Shown: positions 1-17,458, counted from the stretch's first letter. The stretch: 64,000 nucleotides of DNA from Gadus chalcogrammus (GCF_026213295.1 NC_079421.1:22453171-22517170); one strand, 5' to 3'. The notes: generated from the letters alone by a model not told the origin. Program-made: numbers and translations.

Positions 1-205
1 ATAATAAGTGGCGTGTCCACCTCGATGTGTGATGGATAGATACGGATCATTGGCTACAGTCCACCGGGCGGCTGGTGGACTGATCCATCCAGTCACTACG
101 GCTTCTAAAGGCTGACCCCACTCACACCTGGTGGCATGTTACCCCCCCTTTAACCCCCTCCGGAGAACCCCCCCTTTAACCGCCTCCTCTCCGCGGGCGG
201 GTCAG
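1..205 (+). other. atp7a intron, 3' end
   Basis: Non-coding sequence ending in the acceptor GGGTCAG before the DKTGT exon. No other feature is seen. Confidence 0.7.
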
Positions 206-5224
<5,019 letters not shown>

Positions 5225-6755
5225 ACCTCGACGGGCGGCGGAGTCGAGCGTCCGACCGGAGGACGAAGGGCGCCAGGGCGGACCGCCGGCGCCGCCGGTT
5301 AGTATGTTGGTGGGGGTCAGACGGCCGTCTCGTCTGCTGCGGGTTTAGGCCTACCGCGACGGGGTGCCTCGTCCCCCGGTAGAGGGGTAGAGGCGGTATG
5401 GGGGCGGCGTCGTAACCCTGAGTCTAGCTTCCACAGCAGGGAGCCGGGAGCCCAGAGCGGTCCGACCAAAAGGTGACGCTCACCTCGTGGCTTTGGGGGC
5501 CCTGCGCGTACCACCCTGATATCTCTCTCTATCCAAAGACACACTGGGCGGCCTCCTGAGGGTGGGAACGGAGAAATGTTATACCAATACTGTATATTAG
5601 AAGAGAGTATTTATATCACCCTTATTTATCAATTTTGTTTTATGTGTCGGAAATGAAGTAATATTTGTTAGTACAGATGCCTTTGCTCGATTTCTATGTT
5701 CCAAAAAAGGAAGAAGTACCTACCTATGAATCATGTAAAAGTCTAAGAAGTGATGAACTTGCTTTAGACTTCTTTTAATCTTGATTTGAAAATGAGGTGT
5801 GATTTACATATATCCTAAGTGCCAGTTTTTTAAGCCGCCACAGCTATCAACACATTCCAAAGATTACACCACGGCGACCAGTGGGAACCAGGTTCCTTGA
5901 ACTGAATGTGCAGAAACTCAACCTTTCTGTCGGTAACTTGGCCTTCCAGTAGCAGGATGTTATTCCGTAGTGCCACGTGTGAGCATTGAGCCTTGAGCCT
6001 GAAGCAGACGCCTTTGTAGAAGAAAACGTAGGACAATCGTTCAAACCGTAGCCTTGAACTAGAGGCTTGGGATTTCATTTTTTCCCCCCTAGACCGCTTT
6101 CAATGCTGTATTCCTTCAAAGAATGTGATCATTCACTTTGAATAAATTGAAGCTCCATCAACATTTTATCAAAGTATGCAACTGGTTTTTTGTAACGTAC
6201 ATAAAATCATTTCTATTTCTATTGTTTATCAAACTTTCTCTTGTCAGTGTCCCCTAAACCCAACAGTGCCATGTGTGAAAGAAAGAAAATACGCATTTGT
6301 GTTCATCTTAAAGATTCAAACAAATCAAAATAGTGTACAGTTTTCATTATCAACGTGTAATTTTGCCCCTACTGCTGATAATTGAAAATAGGTTTTGGTT
6401 CATGGGTTAAAACTCAGTAGCAAGACAGAACAGATTTCCAGGTCAGCGCGAGACTATTCAGCCTTAAGGTGATTTGTCTCAAACTTGTTTGACGGGGTCT
6501 ATTTAGGAATGGCATGGTCCACATATTAACACTACAAGATACTCCGGCGGTTGTTTGAAATTCCTTTTCATCTGCAATATAGAGTGATACTGCTGTATGG
6601 AGAGTGCCTACTTCATGACGTATATTCTGTTTCTCTAACCGAGTCAGCGGTAGGTCCGTACCGAAACACGCTAATGATGCGCTATGTCCGTGTTAGAAGT
6701 GTTTTCTCGTGTTAGTCATGTTGTCCATATTTATATTTTGATGTCTTCAAATAAA
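5225..6755 (+). other. atp7a: atp7a 3' untranslated region
   Basis: Non-coding sequence after the TAG at 5222-5224. AATAAA occurs at 6141-6146 and again at 6750-6755, so two alternative 3' ends of about 0.9 and 1.55 kb are possible. The exact end is inferred. Confidence 0.6.
6750..6755 (+). terminator. poly(A) signal AATAAA, atp7a distal
   Basis: Canonical hexamer followed by GT/T-rich sequence (GGTTTATTCTG). A second hexamer for the same gene is at 6141-6146. Confidence 0.6.
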
Positions 6756-6871
6756 GGTTTATTCTGCCATGAGTTATTTGCGTGAGATTGTGAAGAGTCA
6801 AGAATGTGAAGTTGGCATCTCCTTCAGTAGGCTACTGGTAACTGCTGCTAATAGACTCATGTTTCACCACT

Positions 6872-6877
6872 TTTATT
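6872..6877 (-). terminator. poly(A) signal on minus strand, candidate sfxn1 3' end
   Basis: TTTATT on the plus strand is AATAAA on the minus strand. It would give sfxn1 a 3' UTR of about 2.2 kb. A nearer candidate lies at about 8387-8392, so the true end is uncertain. Confidence 0.4.
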
Positions 6878-6879
6878 GA

Positions 6880-9105
6880 ATCCATTCAGCCTAACTCTAA
6901 AACCATCTGGATGTAGTGCATGACAAATACCAACACACCATCTCATCAAACAAAATAAAAACATGTTCACTATCAATCTGGCTGAAGGGACAGTTGATGC
7001 AAGGTAGCTACATTGTTAAGGGATGTTCATTGAGTGGGTTAAATAAGGTTGTGGGAGAGTATAGGGGGCACTCAGAAAGCCTACCAGACGGTTGGCTATC
7101 AAAAACAGAAAACATAGCCTTATTATCACTGATAATCTGCTCCAATTTGCTCAATGATTAAGGGCAGGCCTACTACGTCAGAGCCATGAGTGTTCAGATT
7201 CTTGATTTATATTATGAAGTTCAGATTTACAGCATTTTAGATCTCTTCCAACATTGTGCTTTGAGCGATGTACAATCCAGTAGGCCGTGGTATTCAGATG
7301 AAACACTGCCGTTTTTAACAACATTTTGAAAATGCTACATTCATCCACAAAGACACTGGAACAACAAGCATTTATATACCATATACTCTAGAGAATAAAC
7401 CCCAATTTAGTCGATTCTCTGAAATGATTATTTGAAATAATCGAATACACCGACATATGCAAATAGATCATTCTTAATTATACATTAATACACCACAAAT
7501 ACACAGAATGTTGCAAGCAAATTAAGTACTTTTAGATCATTAAAACACAATTGTCCCAGCCAAGTTAATTTGTATCCCTGCACATTAATACTGTGTATCT
7601 GTTATTACTATTCATTGAAAATACTGTTTTTCATAAGGTTTCACCTGGCTTCCTTAGAATGGATATCATATACTATATTGGCTTGGTTTTGTGTTTCACA
7701 AGTATGAGGACAAAGAACACGAAGGTCACCTTCATACACCAAACGAAGCTAAACCGTCACAAACTGAGCTACACCGTCTTACTCTGGGAAACAAAGGACC
7801 CGATCTCGTCATGCATGTCTTAGAGACTTCAGATTATTTGTTGCAAGATAGAGAAGGTCCACATACTTCCATTATGTTGCATCGTTCAGTATTTGTGGTC
7901 CTTGTGTTGTCCCCTGTGCTTTAATTGAACCATGAGCTCATCGTATGCTTTTCAGTGGCGCAGAAAAGCACAGGAGTTCTCCTGTCTCTGGGAAATCTCA
8001 AATCCTCCCTCATAAATCCTCTTAAATGTCACACAGCTGTACAATGGCAACGGTCATGACACCGGCGGGCTTAAAGGGGAGAGGTAAAAGTTACCGAATG
8101 CTTTGTCAACGTACAGAAATACAGATAAAAAAAAAAATGGATGAGCATTGCGACAGTTCACGTGTGAAAATGAAAACATGGTCAAGGTCAATAGAGCAAT
8201 GATGTAGCTAACTGTCCTAAGACTGGCATGGACTCAGAGAAGCGTGTGGTATGGTGCACTGATGCCCGCTGGGGTTTGATCATGCATGTTTGGCATTAAT
8301 TACAGCAAGATGTCAGATAGCACCCTGTTGGTCTAAGTCACTACCAGCATAGCATCACATTGTGTAGGGAGAATCCCAGAATATTGATTTATTTTCTTCT
8401 TTAAGATTCTATCCTCAGTAATCCGAAAGCCCCAACACTTGTGGCATCACACATTTGGCGATTTACTCTTAATTGTGGTTTTGAAATGGCACTGACATGA
8501 GGAGGTTGTGTGTGTTGAGAGGTAAATCGGGAGTGTTGAGTTTTGGCAGATGCATGGAATGGGAAGAAGATCTCAACTCAACGAAGGTTTGAGTCCCTCA
8601 GGAACAGCTGAACGACGTAGCACTATGTTAAGAGAAGTAAAACAATGATTTGGCACCGACACCTGAACAAGTCACAGACTGAAACTGTACCGTGAAGAAT
8701 ACAAAAATAATAATAATCATCACCACGATAACCACTTTCCACTACAACCGCCATGAAAAACATCATTTTCATGAGGTCCGGCATGACGCAAATGTTCCCC
8801 AATGTAATTTTACACAATCACCCAACCACAGAGCAGGATCTACAAAAAAGAATCTCCTAAAAATGACTAGAGTAGACAAATCCTGGGGGAGAGTGATGAG
8901 GAGGAGGAGGAGGAGGAGGAGGAGGAGGAGTCGATCTGGAGAGTGAGGATGAAGAGTAGCAAACATAACTTTGGCACGCTGAACGAGATGAAGGGATGAG
9001 CTAGCAGGTGATGAGGACTGTGCTCAGAGGACTGCTGCCTTGTGACGGCATGGCAGTGCTTCTTTGGGGGGGTGGGGGTGGCTGGTGGGGGGGGGGGGCG
9101 CTCCT
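6880..9105 (-). other. sfxn1 3' UTR / intergenic, no gene seen
   Basis: AT-rich sequence without a supported exon. A GGA triplet tract lies at 8897-8932 and a G-rich run at 9086-9099. It is most simply the long 3' UTR of sfxn1 plus spacer. Confidence 0.5.
8897..8932. repeat. (GGA)n trinucleotide repeat
   Basis: About eleven GGA/AGG triplets in a row, in the presumed 3' UTR of sfxn1. Confidence 0.95.
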
Positions 9106-11887
9106 CTATAGCCCCTTGTTGAAGAACACCCTCTCCACCCCCGGGTGACTCGCGCGGATCTTCTCCTGCAGCTCCGGCTCCAACCGGCTCACCGACATGG
9201 AGCTGGGGGAGGAGAGAGAGGAGAGGACGGGTTGGAGCACCGAGATGGGGCTGGGATGTCATGTTTAGGTTGAGAAACATGCAATTAGGTAGCGCTGCGT
9301 TAGCCACGGAGTGGTAGTGGTTCAGATGGAAGTCCTCCTGACAGACCTGCGTAAGCTCAGCCATGGTCACTCACCTCTTTTGTGGAAAGAGGGCACAGCA
9401 GAGTGGAGTGGCGAACACCAGGCTGTAAAAAAAACACGAGAGTGAGATCTCTGCTCCCAGGCGGAGACATAGCTGCTCTGAAAGGCTGCACAGCCTAGCT
9501 CAACAAAACCCTGCACTGGATGTGAAGGTAGCATACTGATGTTTGGCACTTAAACACAAAACCCTAGCCAGCGAGATTATGAATGTAAATGGTAAACAAA
9601 ACCTAGATCCAACATTCCTGAGGTCTCAGGACGGGAGCTATTCTTGGCTACATGGTTGCAGAGCGATCTCCCACCACGCTCATTGGGAAGACCGTCGTGT
9701 GACTTGACTTTGGATGACGTGTCACGCGTCAGGAGTGGCGTTTCTAAAGAACTGCGGATGGTGGCTTATCAGCGGACCATCTCTGACTACTCACCAGAAT
9801 CCAACCAGCCCCACTTGAATGGGTGCGCTCATCCATGGGAACTTCTGAAAAGACCATGCAGAAACACGCAGTGAGGAACACAAAGGCATGGGAGGGGGCC
9901 GTAGCAGTGGAGTGACCTCGTGGCCCGAGGCGCCGCTCATTCACCTCATGTGTCAACACCAAGTGGTGTGAGCTGGACGGCGCACGGGGATATCTTATGA
10001 GGTTGTGTTTAGTTCTGAGGTGTAGGGTTAGAAACTCTCCCTACAGACTAAAGTAAACAAGGGTGTGTCTTTTAAAGATCCTACGTTTCAAAAATAACTC
10101 TTACCCTCAAGAAGGCCTTCTTCTCCAAGTGATTCATTAGGAACGGGGGGATAGCTGAAAGAACAACGACATGAAATCCATGAACATAGAGACTGAGACA
10201 TACCAGACATGTGACCACATCAGCCTATCAGGAGCATGTGTGTCTCCACAGGGGTCGAGGGTCAGGCGTGCTCCTACCCATCCCGGGAGAGGCCATGAGG
10301 ATCCTGGAGACCACCACCTGGGAGATGGCCTGCTGCGCCGCCTGCGTGGACTCCCCCAGACGGTTGTCGTTCTCGTCCGTGATGGGAATGCCGTGCTTCA
10401 GTTCCCTGCGAGTAGTTTTCCGAGAAGGGAGAATGTTATCGTTTCTTATCCTGGTGTCCTTCCGCTCTTCAGGGTAGGAGGACATTCCCATTCAGGACAT
10501 TCAGCAGACGCTCTTATCCACAGCGACTCTCAGTGAGGTCATTGGTCGGAATAAAGAGAAACAACAAAATATCGCTGGTCGAGGGATCTGTCAGGGGGGG
10601 GGGGGGGGGGGGGGGGGTTGTGGTGGCTTTGTCTGGATGGTTAAAGGAGCAGTATGGGTCTGTGCCCCCTCACCTTTGTCTGGATGGTTAAAGGAGCAGT
10701 ATGGGTCTGTGCCCCCTCACCTTTGTCTGGATGGTTAAAGGAGCAGTATGGGTCTGTGCCCCCTCACCTTTGTCTGGATGGTTAAAGGAGCAGTATGGGT
10801 CTGTGCCCCCTCACCTTTGTCTGGATGGTTAAAGGAGCAGTATGGGTCTGTGCCCCCTCACCTTTGTCTGGATGGTTAAAGGAGCAGTATGGGTCTGTGC
10901 CCCCTCACCTTTGTCTGGATGGTTAAAGGAGCAGTATGGGTCTGTGCCCCCTCACCTTTGTTTGGATGGTTAAAGGAGCAGTATGGGTCTGTGCCTCCTC
11001 ACCTTTGTCTCATTAGGGGGATGTTGATGGTTAAAGGAGCAGTATGGGTCTGTGCCCCCTCACCTTTGTCTCATTAGGGGGATTTTGATGGTTAAAGGAG
11101 CAGTATGGGTCTGTGCCCCCTCACCTTTGTCTCATTAGGGGGATGTTGATGGTTAAAGGAGCAGTATGGGTCTGTGCCCCCTCACCTTTGTCTCATTAGG
11201 GGGATGTTGATGGTTAAAGGAGCAGTATGGGTCTGTGCCTCCTCACCTTTGTCTCATTAGGGGGATGTTGATGGTTAAAGGAGCAGTATGGGTCTGTGCC
11301 CCCTCACCTTTGTCTCATTAGGGGGATGTTGATGGTTAAAGGAGCAGTATGGGTCTGTGCCCCCTCACCTTTGTCTCATTAGGGGGATGTTGATGGTTAA
11401 AGGAGCAGTATGGGTCTGTGCCTCCTCACCTTTGTCTCATTAGGGGGATGTTGATGGTTAAAGGAGCAGTATGGGTCTGTGCCTCCTCACCTTTGTCTCA
11501 TTAGGGGGATGTTGATGGTTAAAGGAGCAGTATGGGTCTGTGCCCCCTCACCTTTGTCTCATTAGGGGGATGTTGATGGTTAAAGGAGCAGTATGGGTCT
11601 GTGCCCCCTCACCTTTGTCTCATTAGGGGGATGTTGATGGTTAAAGGAGCAGTATGGGTCTGTGCCCCCTCACCTTTGTCTCATTAGGGGGATGTTGATG
11701 GTTAAAGGAGCAGTATGGGTCTGTGCCTCCTCACCTTTGTCTCATTAGGGGGATGTTGATGCAGTTAGCGGCGGCGACCGCAGCAAACGGTACGAACCGG
11801 CCGAAGAGGGGAGAGACGTGCTGAAGAGAGGGGAGAGAGGGGAGAGGGGAGAGAGGGGAGAGAGGGGAGAGGGGAGAGGAGAGAGAG

Positions 11888-11921
<34 letters not shown>

Positions 11922-13287
11922 AGAGAGGTGATTTGACATATATATATTATAATGTATAGACAATTGCATAACAGTGTAATAACAAAACAGATCCACTGCA
12001 CACAGATAACTATTGCATAACTACCTCCAACACCTTACCTGCCGTTCATACGGTTAGGTTATTACAGGAAGGCTGTTAATAAGTGTGCCACAGTGCATGT
12101 AATAAAACCAATGAATGAAAGAGTTAGAGGGACAGATACCTTTGTTAGTGCATTTAGTCCCAGAGCTGTGGCTACGGCCCCGGTGGTGGCAGACACATAG
12201 GCCGTGCCAAGCTGACTGCAAAGAAAGTGGTCAGTCACACGGGATGCAACACCAACAATACAACGCTTCATTTACAGGGGGAGTGTTAATGCCAGGTTAC
12301 ACCACTTAGTGTCAGTGCCAGAAGGGCCCGTCTCTCACCTGACTGTGAGGGGTGCGTCCCCACTCCTGTTGGTGTAATTGACGATTGCATTGAAGGACTG
12401 ATTGATCCACTGCCACATCACCACTGCTGGGGTTGTCCTGGGAGGAGGAGACGCTGCGTTCAGTACCCCTGACACTCACTGTCCAAGCATCCGGTACGCG
12501 TCGTAGCGTAGATTACCATCGCAGCCTCGCACCTCACCGGGAAACATGTGGTGTTTGTTTGAATCAACCGTATGTTCCTCAAAGGGCCCCTATTGGACCG
12601 GTGGCATAGTGACATCACAGGTGGGAGTGTCAACCTTGGTTTATGATGGACAGGTCACCTTCTGGGACCGTACCAACTGGTAGGCTTGTGGACACTCCCA
12701 CTTGTGACGTAGCGTAACAAGTGTGTAATGGCTAATCACTCTCACAGCTGACGGCAGGAAAGGGCCGCTTTAAAAAACAACATAGTGGTGTTTTTTTTCT
12801 TAAAAATTCGATAGAATAGGAAGAGCTCGTACTTGTAGAAGGTCATCATGCATCCAGTGATGGTCATGTTCATGGGGACCTGGGCCGACATGCGGCCAAT
12901 CAGGATCATCTTTTCCCCGGTGTCGGGGTGGAAGGCGGAGTCGAAGATGTATTTGGCGCGCCATAGCTCATCCTCGCTCAGGCCTGGGGAGACCACTCCT
13001 TTTCTTTGAGAGACAAACAGAAGAGAACAGCGTTTAAAAGACAGCTTACCGCCACAGCTACAGTCTGCGCGTTCTTTGTAGTTCCACATCGGGAAACGTC
13101 CGGAAGGCCGGCTGACTACCTACCTGTAGTCGGTGATGATTTTGTGCGCACTCTCCAGCTGCTCGTTGGACAGCAGGATGTTCCTGGGGTCTGTGACGGT
13201 GAAGAAGTGTTTGGCCCGGCCCTCGAAGGTGCTCTGGTCCCATCGGGGCTCCTTGATGTTTATCGAGGTAGATAACTCGACCGCCAT
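9106..13287 (-). CDS. sfxn1: sideroflexin-1, mitochondrial serine transporter
   Basis: Inner-mitochondrial-membrane carrier that moves serine into the matrix for one-carbon metabolism. Ten coding exons on the minus strand: 13287-13124, 13003-12833, 12437-12339, 12215-12140, 11820-11735, 10405-10278, 10154-10105, 9844-9795, 9422-9375 and 9202-9106. All have GT-AG borders, and the phases join into 322 aa, the human SFXN1 length. Landmarks are [13 protein letters not shown] near the N-terminus, [40 protein letters not shown], the conserved [11 protein letters not shown] block, and a C-terminus ending in FFNKGL. SFXN1 fits better than SFXN3 ([23 protein letters not shown]). The ATG at 13285-13287 lies three bases after a C/T-rich acceptor, so a non-coding first exon is expected further right. 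The intron after 11735 holds a minisatellite that repeats the exon end. Confidence 0.96.
10473..10530. mobile_element. short SINE-derived fragment
   Basis: CATTCAGCAGACGCTCTTAT followed by CCACAGCGACTCTCAGTGAG is the reverse-oriented form of a common fish element tail, also seen near 29640, 33870 and 35255. It lies in an sfxn1 intron. Confidence 0.6.
10597..10618. repeat. poly-G tract
   Basis: A run of about 22 G just before the sfxn1 minisatellite. Length is prone to sequencing error. Confidence 0.9.
10628..11761 (-). repeat. two-part minisatellite (47-bp and 61-bp units) carrying a copied splice donor
   Basis: Eight units of 47 bases begin at 10628 and every 47 bases to 10957. Units of 61 bases begin at 11004 and every 61 bases to 11736. 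On the minus strand each 61-base unit starts with the last 27 bases of the sfxn1 exon 11735-11820 and continues across its donor (ACAAAG/GTGAGG). The 47-base units lack about 14 bases of the exon part but keep the donor, except the outermost one. The array starts inside the true exon. Confidence 0.95.
11820..11927. repeat. GA-rich low-complexity tract
   Basis: GGGGAGAGAG-type repeats grading into pure (GA)n at 11894-11922. On the minus strand this is a long C/T tract just upstream of the sfxn1 exon starting at 11820, so it serves as an extended polypyrimidine tract. Confidence 0.9.
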
Positions 13288-13290
13288 TAT

Positions 13291-13556
13291 CTGGTAGAAG
13301 AGGAAGAAGAGAATCTTGGTAAGAGTTGCCATTGTTAGCGTGATGTTTGCATGAGAAGTGTTGTTCGACAAGGGGCGTTGCTGCTCCCTGCAGAGCCCAT
13401 GGGTGGAGCTCGTCTAGTCCAGCTCCACCTCTAGGTCTCGGGTCCAGTCCCACACAGACTCCTTGATTTAGGGTTAGCTTTAGTAGAATCCAGCAGCAGC
13501 CCTGGAGAAGCCCCTGGTGCTTCAAGCTTCAGGCATGGGTTAGGGGCTAACCCTGA
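13291..13556 (-). other. sfxn1 upstream intron, start
   Basis: A C/T-rich acceptor (CTTCCTCTTCTACCAG on the minus strand) precedes the coding exon. The remainder is unique with no other signal. Confidence 0.6.
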
Positions 13557-13558
13557 CA

Positions 13559-13838
13559 CCGCCTACCCACTGCTCCGTCCGTCAACGGACGGCGGAAGGT
13601 GTGGCTGACGGATGGGGGAGTGGTCTTTGCAGAGGCATACGTCAGCCAAGCCCGAGCATACACGATCTGATTGGATGACAGATCCCTCGCTGCCTGAAGA
13701 ATTGAACATTTTTTTTTAACTTTCTTGACGGAGCCGACGGATCCAACGGAACGGATGGATCCACAATGCATTGCGGCTCAGCCCCATTCAAAGTCAATTG
13801 GATCCGTCCGTTGACGGATGCAGTGGGCAAGAGGGGTA
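13559..13838. mobile_element. PIF/Harbinger-like MITE, copy 1 (diverged)
   Basis: The ends are inverted relative to each other: CCCACTGCTCCGTCCGTCAA on the left and the reverse complement of GTTGACGGATGCAGTGGG on the right. The interior matches the reverse complement of the element at 36650-36902 (TCGCTGCCTGAAGAATTGAA and GGATCCACAATGCATT are shared with small changes). The superfamily is assigned from copy 2, which has clean TTA target duplications. Confidence 0.75.
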
Positions 13839-14145
13839 ACCCTAACCCTATCTGCACGCGTGATCTGTGCCACAAAAAAAATGAAACAACAAATACATCT
13901 GCACCACCCGATCTGTACCGGAACTCCTAACACTAACCCCAAGCCATTACCCTAACCTTCACTCCTTTACTAACCTTTACTCATTTCTCATAACCCTAAC
14001 CTATTACCATAATAACCCCTAAACCTAACCTTAACCCCTAAACCTAAACGTAACCCCTAAACCTAACAATAACCGTAGCCCCTAACCATAACCCCAAAAC
14101 CTTACCCTAACCATAACCCCTAAACCTAACCATGACCCATAACCG
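13838..14145. repeat. degenerate telomere-like CCCTAA-type repeat
   Basis: Many imperfect CCCTAACC/CCCTAAACC units, with interruptions, over about 300 bases. They lie directly after the MITE at 13559-13838. Confidence 0.8.
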
Positions 14146-16520
14146 TCTAGATTGGCCCGGGTATCAGCGATCCAGATAGTGGAGGTAGATGAGGTCAGCC
14201 TCTCCCATTGGGCTCTGCAGTGAGAACCACTTATTCATGGTTAGAATAGCTGTCAGTAAGAGTCCTTTCTGGAGGACTACAACATGTGGAGTTGTTAATA
14301 GAAGGAGCAGAGGACGCTTTGCTCGTTTGTAGATGAATTACACCACGATGATGATTGGGAATAACAGCAAAAATTTCAGTCTACTAAGTAGAGTTTTCTG
14401 TCTGGAATGTATCCTGTGTGGTGAATGACGTATGCTATAAATAGAGTCTTTTAGCAACGTTACTTTTCTTTGCCGCTGATGCAAGATCAAAGGTCACTTT
14501 GTATTCCTGCAGTATGGACGGTTTTGACAGTTGAACAAGGTCCATGCTATTACACAACACAGTATCCACATGTCGCTTGTTTAAACGTACAAAATCACAG
14601 CATAGACGTGAATATGAGGCACAAAAAAAATACTCAAGCTTCCTTTCATAATTCGGTCAGACTTTGCGACCAAACCCTTTCTTTCGGTTTGTAGATTCAA
14701 CCAGCACAATCCAGTTCTTGAATCGCACACACAGAAGTGTTTCATGGGGAGGATTTACCACAAGTGCTAATGCATCAAGTCATTGCCGTTACACAATGTT
14801 GCATTGAGGAGTTCAAGTCTCTTATATAACTTCATATTTGCTATGAGAGAAGCCATCTCATAAAATCATTAAAGAAAAAGAAAGTATCAGTATTTTAACT
14901 CATGTTAAACATTACTGAATATGTACAATATCTCGTATTAGCATATGAAATATATTCTTGGTGTTACTTGAAAATTCCACCGAAGATGTCTGTGTTTCTT
15001 TCGGTCAAAGCAATACAAGAACAGCAGTATGGATTCTGGTAGATGGAGTAATAAGGCGGTCCCTTTAACTTGATCTTAAATAGAACAGTCAAATATGTTC
15101 ACATGTAATTTTTTTCCATATTGCATCAGATCATTTTTTCATCAAAACACAGTCCCCAGACGTCGTCCAATGAGTGACAGTCAGCTGAGAATCACCGACG
15201 CAGAACCGTCTGCGCTCCACTGCGGCTGCCCTACGCAGGCGACGCAGACACGCGGGCGTTCGCAGCCTGATTACGGCGGCCGATCGACGCAGAGGGATAA
15301 ATTGGCCCTAACTGTGATTCTTTCACTTCGACTGAACTTCAAAAAGCATAACGTGTTCCCTCGTCTATGACAAGATACGACTTGGTGAATGGTAAGACGA
15401 GCCCATGGGCCACGACAGTGACACGCAAAGCGACGTATGCATGCATGCATGCATGCATGCTCTCCCAACGGAAAGAGTGGGGCCGTTCAACCAGCGTACC
15501 CAGTCCGATCTGGTTTTGAACCACTGCTGCCGTCCGTGCCAAGCCAGAATCAACTGGATGGAGCAGTGTGCAAAGGACAACGGGGCGCATTAAGGACAAC
15601 GGGGTCCATGTCGTAGTCGTCAGAGGTACACATGCAGACATCCTCATGGAAATTGCACCAAAGATGGCTGCTGAATTTACCATTATAACGGAGGGTTTGG
15701 GTCCGCGGCTGCAGGATCCGCGACGTTATGTCTTTAATTTAAATTAAATCAGAAGCCACGGGGTCCTCGGGAGATGGGGGTCTTCTGGTGGTCCTCCAAC
15801 ACCACGAAGCATCAGCCTTCTCTGGGGCTTTTTTCTTCTCTGTCTTACCACTCTGGGGCCATTGATTGTATTTGTGTCACTGTTTAATGAAGAGATGTTA
15901 ACGACCCACTGGTGGAGGCTCAATAAAACATTAATAACGACCATCGTGCGAGTCGACTGAACTTTGGTCGCGACGGCGGTTTTTGGCCCCAACGAATAAC
16001 AAAACCCCTCCGTCTCTGTCCCACTGAACGTAAGAACCCAGGCTGTACATTAACCTGCAGGCCTAATGCTTCACTCATATCCATATCGTCCTGTCAAGGC
16101 ACTATCATGTTATCTGGTGGAAGAGGTCAATCGGTCGGTGCGTAAAGCCAGGGAGACACCATTGCGTTTGGCCCCTGATCAGCAGCACTGGATAGCGGCG
16201 ATCCAACCCGACATACCCGTCGATTCCGAACCGAATCTCTTGGAAATGATTCATTTTAACGAGGCCGAATAGCACAGCAGGAATAAAACAGCCAACAATT
16301 GAAACATGCACATTGCACACGACATCTTTGGCCCAGCTGTGCGTCCTAATTCAACTAGTCTCCCCCTGCCACATCCACACCATGCATTCAGCTGGCTGCG
16401 GGCTCATAGGCACCACCGCTGGAATAAACCTACCTATCAGAAATACACTCCTTACATGTTAAATAAGATGAAGAGAAGAGAAGTATGAAATGCGTGACTT
16501 ACTGCACTACGGAGTGAGTG
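14146..16520. other. sfxn1 upstream / intergenic, no gene seen
   Basis: Unique AT-rich sequence with one short tetranucleotide repeat at 15437-15460. No exon with family similarity was found on either strand. Confidence 0.5.
15437..15460. repeat. (ATGC)6 microsatellite
   Basis: Six perfect ATGC units; the repeat is self-complementary. Confidence 0.97.
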
Positions 16521-16523
16521 TAC

Positions 16524-16625
16524 CTGCTCCGGTTCCAGCAGCTTGTGAGTGGAGTCCCCTTAACGGAGCTACTTTACGTGGCGCGGCGTCAGCAGCAGCA
16601 CAGCATCAGTGAGTGGGGCGCCCCC
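16524..16625 (-). other. candidate non-coding first exon of sfxn1
   Basis: On the minus strand a GC-rich stretch containing GACGCCGCGCCACG ends in GGAGCAG/GTACAC, a plausible donor. It is in the right place and direction for the 5' exon implied by the acceptor at 13291. This is inference only. Confidence 0.25.
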
Positions 16626-16679
16626 CAGCGGAAGGAATGGCCCCTGGCAGGGGCCCGGATAACCTAATGATTGATAGGG

Positions 16680-17040
16680 CGCTAGGGAAGCGCTAGGACG
16701 TTTATTTATCGATACATAAATATCCAGCACTTTTATTGATTTATAGATATAAGTATATTATAGGAATATTATACATCTATTAATATATAAACATCTATAA
16801 TCCATTACATTTATATAGATATGTAATAGATTAAACAAACGAATATATATAGCCTATTGACATATATAGAGATATATTTAGATATTTTAAATATAAAAAA
16901 AGTATTTGATGATAAAACTAATATGATGGTTTCACATCATAAGTGGCTCTGACACGTTGTGAATGGATGAAATTCGTTGCCTCCTAAATATATTAACCAT
17001 TTTTAATGATAACAAAAACGATTAGATTGACACTTAAAGT
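16680..17040. other. very AT-rich spacer
   Basis: Repeated ATATAT/TATAGA words with no longer unit. No gene is seen. Confidence 0.6.
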
Positions 17041-17084
17041 TTGAGGCGTGATGTTTCTCCAATGAAACCCCTGTGTCTTAGCAG

Positions 17085-17345
17085 GGGTTTCTGGCCTCTA
17101 ACCACCTTTGGTTCATGGTTAGAGTCCCGACGTGTGTCTGGGTTGGAGTCCCAGAGAAAGGACCAAATTCCTTTAGGTCGGGTTGGAGTCCCAGAGAAAG
17201 ACCTGAGTTCTGTCTGGGTTAGAGTCCCGACTTCTGTCTGGGTTGGAGTCCCAGAATAAGGCTTTTGGTTCGTGGTTAGAGTTACTAGAATCCGGGTTGG
17301 AGTCCCAGAGAAAGTACCAAGTTCCTTTAGGTCGGGTTGGAGTCC
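17085..17345. repeat. irregular tandem repeat
   Basis: The phrase GGGTTGGAGTCCCAGAGAAA, with variants, recurs about seven times at 30-60 base spacing. Confidence 0.8.
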
Positions 17346-17458
17346 CCGACGTGGGTACCAGAGACTGTTGATCTGATCTTAAATACATTGCACTTTCTAT
17401 TTCACTCATTTTCATGTTTTCTTTTACTTATCTATTATTTTATTTTATTGTATGACAA

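Noticed and set aside
10628..11735. CRISPR-like spacing of repeats
   Set aside because: The units are tandem, with no unique spacers, and lie in a eukaryotic intron. It is a minisatellite.
9106..13287. SFXN3 instead of SFXN1
   Set aside because: Segments [21 protein letters not shown] start and [11 protein letters not shown] are closer to SFXN1, and the length is exactly 322 aa.
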